This document shows positions 6,616-10,745 of a stretch of 10,745 nt of DNA, piece after piece (position 1 is the first letter of the stretch; each line of letters starts with the position of its first letter). Below the pieces are notes generated by a model that saw only the letters and a program-made list of their open reading frames with translations, was not told where the DNA came from and did not search any database. The stretch is from Halieaceae bacterium. GTDB taxonomy: Bacteria > Pseudomonadota > Gammaproteobacteria > Pseudomonadales > Halieaceae. The DNA is taken from contig JABIZW010000225.1 of NCBI GenBank assembly GCA_018666295.1, positions 1 to 10,745 on the forward strand. The letters run 5' to 3'. Position numbers and translations under genes: made by a program.

Positions 6616-6921
6616 TTGCAGAGAATTGACGTGTACTGGCGAGATATTCCATCACAAGTCCAGATAAAGCGAGGTCGTGAACGGGGTAAGTATTTACTTG
6701 AGCATCGGTTCCAAGCGGCGATTGACCGTGCGGCTATGCGCGCCGATAAGGGGGGCAGCGACGCCTACCTTGACGAATGGCGCAGAGTGACCTCGTCGAT
6801 TGAGTCCAGTCTGTCACCTCAAGAGCTTGCGCAACAAATAGGTCAGGGCATTGAGAGCGAGGTGTCGGATGAGACGCTTAAAGCGCTCATTGCTAATAAA
6901 GGGTTCGAAGACGCACGATAG
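6616..6921 (+). CDS. Small 'virulence factor' family protein of corrinoid methyltransferase operons
   Basis: A 101-residue soluble protein beginning with YWRDIPSQVQIKRGR, then HRFQAAIDRAAMRA and a DAYLDEWRR motif (about 50-58), and a poorly conserved helical C-terminus. This pattern matches a small Pfam family labelled 'virulence factor', a name that says nothing useful here. There is no signal peptide or membrane segment. It starts with TTG at 6616, supported by AAGGGG (6602-6607) 8 nt upstream, overlapping the DUF1638 stop. A structural, chaperone or assembly role in the methyltransferase complex is possible, inferred from location only. Confidence 0.8.
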   Translation: MQRIDVYWRDIPSQVQIKRGRERGKYLLEHRFQAAIDRAAMRADKGGSDAYLDEWRRVTSSIESSLSPQELAQQIGQGIESEVSDETLKALIANKGFEDAR

Positions 6922-6922
6922 C

Positions 6923-6966
6923 GTCGTTGAGGTAAGCGGCGTGTTCTTGAACACGCGAAGAACGAC
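6923..6966 (+). promoter_or_regulatory. Nested palindrome inside the operon
   Basis: GCGTGTTC (6939-6946) and GAACACGC (6949-6956) form a perfect inverted repeat separated by TT. An outer pair, GTCGTT (6923-6928) and AACGAC (6961-6966), can extend it. There is no T run after it, so it is not a standard intrinsic terminator. As RNA it could be a processing or stability hairpin that sets the ratio of upstream to downstream genes; as DNA the 18-bp palindrome could bind a dimeric regulator. It begins 2 nt after the stop at 6919-6921, in the only long gap of the operon (6922-7059). Confidence 0.6.
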
Positions 6967-7059
6967 CGCAATGTTTGTATCGGCGGCATAACAATGAGCC
7001 CTAGGGCTGACAATAAAAATTGCACGTAACCGTCATGGGGGATCGTGCTGGAGACACTC

Positions 7060-7965
7060 ATGACGACAACCATTATTAGCTCGGCTTCTCGAGAAGTTCA
7101 TATGGGTTTTGACAAGCCCTTTATAGTCATCGGCGAGCGTATTAACCCCACCGGTCGTAAAATTCTTGCTGAAGAAATGAAAAATGGGGACTACAGCCGG
7201 GTTGAAGCGGACGCGCTTGCTCAAGTTGCGGCCGGGGCTCAAATGCTCGATGTCAATGCCGGTATTCCCTTAGCCGATGAGCCGCGAATTCTGGCCGAAG
7301 CGATACAGTTAGTGCAGTCAATTACGGACGTGCCGCTGAGTATTGATTCGTCGATTGTTGAAGCGCTTGAAGCGGGGCTGTCGGTCTATCAAGGGAAGGC
7401 TTTGGTAAATTCAGTGACAGGTGAGGACGAAGTGCTCGAGCGTGTCTTGCCGCTTGTCGCGAAATACGGTGCCGCGGTCGTGGCTATTTCAAACGATGAG
7501 ACCGGCATTTCTGAAGATCCAAACGTACGCTTTGCAGTGGCCAAAAAGATTGTTGAACGTGCTGCTGATTATGGGATATCCCACGAAGACGTTGTTGTAG
7601 ATCCTTTAGTGATGCCAATTGGCGCGATCAATACCGCAGGTGTTCAGGTCATGGAGCTGGTTCGTCGACTTCGCACTGATCTTAAAGTGAATACGACCTG
7701 CGGCGCGTCCAATGTAAGCTTCGGTCTGCCTAATAGGAACGGGATCAATGCGGCGTTTTTGACGATGGCCATGGGCGCCGGTATGACCTCTGCGATTACC
7801 AGTCCATTGCACCCGGAGGTGATGCAAGCCGTTCGCGGCGGTGATGTGATGATGGGACACGACCCGAACTGTGCAAACTGGATCAAGGCGTATAGAGATC
7901 CCGCGGCCGAAGGTACTGGCGGAGGTCGTCGTGGACGAGCCGGTCGTCGAAGAGGTAATGCATAA
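7060..7965 (+). CDS. Methyltetrahydrofolate:corrinoid methyltransferase (pterin-binding, DHPS-like fold)
   Basis: A 301-residue TIM-barrel protein of the pterin-binding family, as in AcsE, MtvA, MtgA and the folate domain of MetH. It moves a methyl between the corrinoid protein and tetrahydrofolate; in this operon the catabolic direction would form methyl-THF. Motifs are VIGERINPTGRK (23-34), D64-V-N-A-G, PLSIDSS (Asp96) and NTTCGASNVSFGLPNR (211-226), whose Asn218 corresponds to the pterin-contacting Asn of the family. The C-terminus is a Gly/Arg tail (GGGRRGRAGRRRGNA). ATG 7060 is preferred because GGAG (7050-7053) lies 6 nt upstream and the MTTTII start resembles relatives; GTG 7045 would add five residues. 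The next gene begins 3 nt after its stop. Confidence 0.92.
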   Translation: MTTTIISSASREVHMGFDKPFIVIGERINPTGRKILAEEMKNGDYSRVEADALAQVAAGAQMLDVNAGIPLADEPRILAEAIQLVQSITDVPLSIDSSIVEALEAGLSVYQGKALVNSVTGEDEVLERVLPLVAKYGAAVVAISNDETGISEDPNVRFAVAKKIVERAADYGISHEDVVVDPLVMPIGAINTAGVQVMELVRRLRTDLKVNTTCGASNVSFGLPNRNGINAAFLTMAMGAGMTSAITSPLHPEVMQAVRGGDVMMGHDPNCANWIKAYRDPAAEGTGGGRRGRAGRRRGNA

Positions 7966-7968
7966 GAC

Positions 7969-9981
7969 GTGTCTAGCGAGCAGATCAAGGTTCTATTTCT
8001 TCCATCGGGTAAGCGAGGTGAGTTTCCAAAGCACACGCAGCTTCTGGACGCGGCTCGTACCCTAGGGGTTGATATCGACTCGGTTTGTGGTGGTCGTGGC
8101 TTGTGTGGCCGTTGTCAGATTGCCTGTATGTCAGGGCACTTCCAAAAGCACAATATGACTTCTAGCCCAGAACATCTCTCTGCGCTTGTCGCTACGGAAA
8201 TCAAGTTCAATGAGCGCAAAGGCCCGCTGCCAGAGGGCCGCAGGCTGAGCTGTCACGCCGAGTTGCTGGACGATGTGATTATCGATGTGCCACCTGAAAG
8301 CCAGGTGCACCGTCAGATCATTCGTAAAGACGCGGAGCACCGAGATATTCAGCTCAGCACCGCGACTCGACTGTACTTTGTGACACTGGTGGAGTCCTCG
8401 TTGGAGGATGCACGTGGAGAGGCGAGGTTGCTTTTCGATGCGCTTGAGGCTGATTGGGGTCTCACGAATCTGGGTATCGAGACCTCGGAACTCGTTAAGC
8501 TTCAGTCAGTATTAGCCACTGGGGACAGGGGTGTAACGGTTGCCGTCTTTGAGTCGAATCAGATTGTCGGTGTATGGTCTGGCTTGTTTGATGCGGCGCG
8601 TGGTGTTGCGGTTGATGTGGGCTCTACAACGGTCGCAGCGCATTTATGCGATCTTGCGACGGGTGATGTTTTATCCTCAGCAAGTGTCATGAACCCCCAG
8701 ATTCCGTTTGGTGAAGATCTGATGAGTCGCGTGTCATATATCATGATGCATCCAGAGGGTGCTGAAGCGATGACCCAGGCCATTCAGTCGGCGCTCAGCA
8801 AGTTGTTCGTCGAACTGACAGAGCAGCTGGGCGAGACAACCGATAACATTTTAGAGATCTCGTTGGTCGCAAATCCGATCATGCATCACCTTGTCTTAGG
8901 TATTAACCCCATAAATTTAGGGGGTGCGCCGTTTGCGCTGACATTGGATGAAGCCGTAACGCTTAAGGCCAGTGACTTAGGACTTAATGTGCACCTGCAG
9001 GCGCGATTGTTCGTTTTGCCCTGCATCGCGGGGCATGTCGGTGCAGATACGGCGGGTGTGATCTTGGCTGAGGCGCCAGATCGAGAAAAAGCGATGAGCC
9101 TTATCGTTGATGTGGGTACGAATGCCGAAATTGTTTTAGGTAACGAAGATCGCCTTCTTGTGTGTTCAAGTCCCACTGGTCCGGCGTTTGAAGGGGGTGA
9201 AATCAGCGCCGGTCAGCGAGCGACAGCCGGTGCCATTGAACGTGTCCGGATTGATCGAGAGACTCTTGAACCCCGATTCAAAGTGATTGGTTCAGATTTG
9301 TGGTCCACCGAGCAGGGCTTTGAGTCCTCGACAAAAGGTCTCAATATTACGGGGATTTGCGGTTCCGGCATCATTGAGGTGATCGCCGAAATGTTTCTCG
9401 CCGGGATCATCACCCAAGACGGTATTGTCGATGGAGCGCTTGCCGAACAGACAGAGCGAGTTCGTTCTAATGGACGAACATGGTCGTACGTTTTACATTT
9501 TTCCCAACACGAATCGCAGCGTGACATCGTTGTGACACAGAACGATGTGAGACAGATCCAGCTTGCGAAAGCGGCGCTCTATGCCGGGATTAAGCTCCTC
9601 ATGGATAAGATGGGGGTGGCGACCGTCGATCGCATTCGTTTGGCGGGTGCCTTTGGTAGCCACATCAGTGTTGAGCACGCAATGGTGCTGGGGCTTATTC
9701 CTGACTGTGCGTTAAGCAATGTGTCATCGGCGGGCAATGCCGCCGGTGTGGGTGCTCGAATAGCACTGTTGAACCGTGAGTCGCGCGTGAGTATTCAGCA
9801 GACGGTCAACAAAGCAGAGCGGATTGAAACCGCGATGGAGGCAGACTTTCAAGATTATTTTGTCGCTGCTATGGCGTTTCCGCACAAGTCAGATCCTTAC
9901 CCCAACTTATTTTCGGTGGTTCCCGCACCACCCCCGAAGACGGCACCAGAGCCTGAAGGGCGAAGGCGTCGTCGTCGTTAA
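7969..9981 (+). CDS. Reductive activator of corrinoid proteins: 2Fe-2S ferredoxin plus ASKHA (DUF4445-type) protein
   Basis: A 670-residue protein that restores oxidised Co(II) corrinoid to the active Co(I) form in an ATP-dependent reaction. The N-terminal domain is a plant-type 2Fe-2S ferredoxin: Cys40, Cys46 and Cys49 in CGGRGLCGRC and Cys95 in RLSCHAE. After a linker comes the ASKHA core: DVGSTT (216-221), DVGTNAE (381-387), ICGSG (463-467) and GAFGSH (560-565), where ATP should bind. This layout is that of RACE-type activators; archaeal RamA instead carries C-terminal 4Fe-4S clusters. The protein ends with a Pro-rich linker and six Arg (665-670). The start is GTG 7969, 3 nt after the previous stop; AGAGG (7951-7955) is 13 nt away, so coupling probably helps. 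Last gene of the operon. Confidence 0.93.
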   Translation: MSSEQIKVLFLPSGKRGEFPKHTQLLDAARTLGVDIDSVCGGRGLCGRCQIACMSGHFQKHNMTSSPEHLSALVATEIKFNERKGPLPEGRRLSCHAELLDDVIIDVPPESQVHRQIIRKDAEHRDIQLSTATRLYFVTLVESSLEDARGEARLLFDALEADWGLTNLGIETSELVKLQSVLATGDRGVTVAVFESNQIVGVWSGLFDAARGVAVDVGSTTVAAHLCDLATGDVLSSASVMNPQIPFGEDLMSRVSYIMMHPEGAEAMTQAIQSALSKLFVELTEQLGETTDNILEISLVANPIMHHLVLGINPINLGGAPFALTLDEAVTLKASDLGLNVHLQARLFVLPCIAGHVGADTAGVILAEAPDREKAMSLIVDVGTNAEIVLGNEDRLLVCSSPTGPAFEGGEISAGQRATAGAIERVRIDRETLEPRFKVIGSDLWSTEQGFESSTKGLNITGICGSGIIEVIAEMFLAGIITQDGIVDGALAEQTERVRSNGRTWSYVLHFSQHESQRDIVVTQNDVRQIQLAKAALYAGIKLLMDKMGVATVDRIRLAGAFGSHISVEHAMVLGLIPDCALSNVSSAGNAAGVGARIALLNRESRVSIQQTVNKAERIETAMEADFQDYFVAAMAFPHKSDPYPNLFSVVPAPPPKTAPEPEGRRRRRR

Positions 9982-9994
9982 GCGGCTGTAAAGT

Positions 9995-10025
9995 AAAAAA
10001 GGAGCCTGTTGGCTCCTTTTTTTTT
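9995..10025. terminator. Bidirectional intrinsic terminator between convergent genes
   Basis: GGAGCC (10001-10006), loop TGTT, GGCTCC (10011-10016), followed by nine T (10017-10025) and preceded by six A (9995-10000). It works as a stem plus T run on both strands, so it ends the methyltransferase operon (stop at 9981) and the convergent GcvT-like gene (stop at 10029). Confidence 0.93.
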
Positions 10026-10028
10026 GAG

Positions 10029-10745
10029 TCAGCTTTTAGGCCGCTCATTAGTGGGATCAAGGAGCGCGCCGTAGCCCACCTTCATGACTTTCGCTTGATA
10101 GTGCTCACCAAAGTACTCGATCAGCACAATGTCACCTTCTTTCGCTTGATCAGCTGGGAGGTAGCCCATCGCAATATTGGCGCCTAGGCTGGGTCCGAAG
10201 GCCATGCTCGTCGTATACGACCGACGACCGTGCGAGTCGATGATGACCTCCTTGGTACTGGGGTCGAGGATTGGCCAGTTTCCCACGGGGTAGCGCACAA
10301 CACCGTCGCTGTCTGTGGTGTCCTGTAGCATGAAGGTGCACAGATAAGCGGCCTGCTGGTCGAGCTCCCGTTGCTGAACGTAAGCCGCCTTTCCGTGAAA
10401 ATCAGCAGCTTTTACTTTGGGTCGCGCAAGTCCCGCTTCGTAAAGGTTGTAGTCGATTTCAAGATCTGCATTTTGAAGGCGGAGACTTTTTTCAAGACGG
10501 CGGCTATTGGCATACGTTTCGATACCAACGGGAGTCACTCCTAACTCGAATAACGCATCCCAAATCTTCAGACCTTCTGAGAACGGGAAGTACAACTCCC
10601 AGCCTTGCTCACCCACGTAGCTGATACGAAATGCCCAAACGGTGACGCCGCAAACGTTTATTTCACGAGTCGTTGCAAAGGGAAATGACGCATTAGAAAT
10701 GCTCTCAGGGTCGTCCATCAGTTGAGCGAGTGTACTCCGAGCGTC
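10029..10745 (-). CDS. GcvT/aminomethyltransferase-family folate-binding protein (partial, 5' end outside window)
   Basis: The frame is open to the window edge, so 238 C-terminal residues are seen; the internal ATG at 10718 is not the likely start, because the sequence before it (DARSTLAQL) continues the family pattern. Motifs are ISNASFPF, ISYVGEQGWELYFPF, GIETYANSRRLEKSLRL, GLARPKVKAADFHGKAA and a C-terminal barrel with AMGYLPADQAKEGD. These belong to the GcvT fold, found in glycine cleavage T protein, DmdA and the folate domain of dimethylglycine and sarcosine dehydrogenases. The EKSLRL and DFHGKAA regions look more like the dimethylglycine dehydrogenase side than housekeeping GcvT. Such proteins transfer one-carbon units to tetrahydrofolate. 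It may also be the C-terminal part of a longer FAD fusion. It converges on the operon and shares its terminator; a joint role in N-methyl degradation is inference. Confidence 0.85.
   Translation of the reverse strand, partial: DARSTLAQLMDDPESISNASFPFATTREINVCGVTVWAFRISYVGEQGWELYFPFSEGLKIWDALFELGVTPVGIETYANSRRLEKSLRLQNADLEIDYNLYEAGLARPKVKAADFHGKAAYVQQRELDQQAAYLCTFMLQDTTDSDGVVRYPVGNWPILDPSTKEVIIDSHGRRSYTTSMAFGPSLGANIAMGYLPADQAKEGDIVLIEYFGEHYQAKVMKVGYGALLDPTNERPKS

Noticed and set aside
7045..7059. GTG at 7045 as start of the folate methyltransferase
   Set aside because: The GGAG ribosome site at 7050-7053 lies inside this extension and points to ATG 7060; the added residues do not resemble the family start.
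7644..8036. Long antisense frame across the junction of the folate methyltransferase and activator genes
   Set aside because: It is the shadow of two well-supported coding genes and has no protein-family features.

Overview
The window looks like part of a gammaproteobacterial chromosome, probably from an aerobic marine lineage. The reasons are the probable secG tail followed by tRNA-Leu(GAG), a gene order well known in gammaproteobacteria, together with an MttB-type corrinoid methyltransferase operon of a kind I associate with marine proteobacteria. The taxonomic call is inference; no rRNA or marker gene is present.

Left part (1-3457). The end of a probable secG gene (3-95) is followed by tRNA-Leu(GAG) (107-192) and an intrinsic terminator (201-235). 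About 470 bases with no convincing gene come next, then two overlapping genes for unrecognised four-helix membrane proteins (705-1638). A short convergent gap holds two small tandem-repeat clusters (1677-1702 and 1725-1790). On the minus strand lie a VOC-fold predicted dioxygenase of the COG3565 type (1828-2244) and a short GlpD-like FAD oxidoreductase that lacks the C-terminal domain of true glycerol-3-phosphate dehydrogenase (2369-3457).

Central and right part (3458-9981). A 277-base divergent promoter region leads into a six-gene plus-strand operon. It encodes an MttB-superfamily methyltransferase without pyrrolysine, its B12-binding corrinoid protein, a DUF1638 protein, a small protein of the misnamed 'virulence factor' family, a methyltetrahydrofolate:corrinoid methyltransferase of the pterin-binding (DHPS-like) fold, and a 2Fe-2S/ASKHA reductive activator of corrinoid proteins. 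The logic is a complete methyl relay. MttB moves a methyl group from an unknown substrate, possibly a quaternary or tertiary amine such as glycine betaine, onto Co(I) of the corrinoid protein. The DHPS-like enzyme passes it to tetrahydrofolate, and the ASKHA protein uses ATP and an iron-sulfur centre to rescue corrinoid that has oxidised to Co(II). DUF1638 and the 'virulence factor' protein are embedded in the operon with no known role. A bidirectional terminator (9995-10025) ends the operon.

Far right (10029-10745). A convergent minus-strand GcvT/dimethylglycine-dehydrogenase-like folate-binding protein runs off the window edge. Its presence beside the operon fits a larger one-carbon or N-methyl degradation locus. 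The points most worth following are the two unknown operon members, the Arg/Gly-rich tails on three of the enzymes, the in-frame TAG joining mttB-like and corrinoid genes, and the structured 138-base gap inside the operon.
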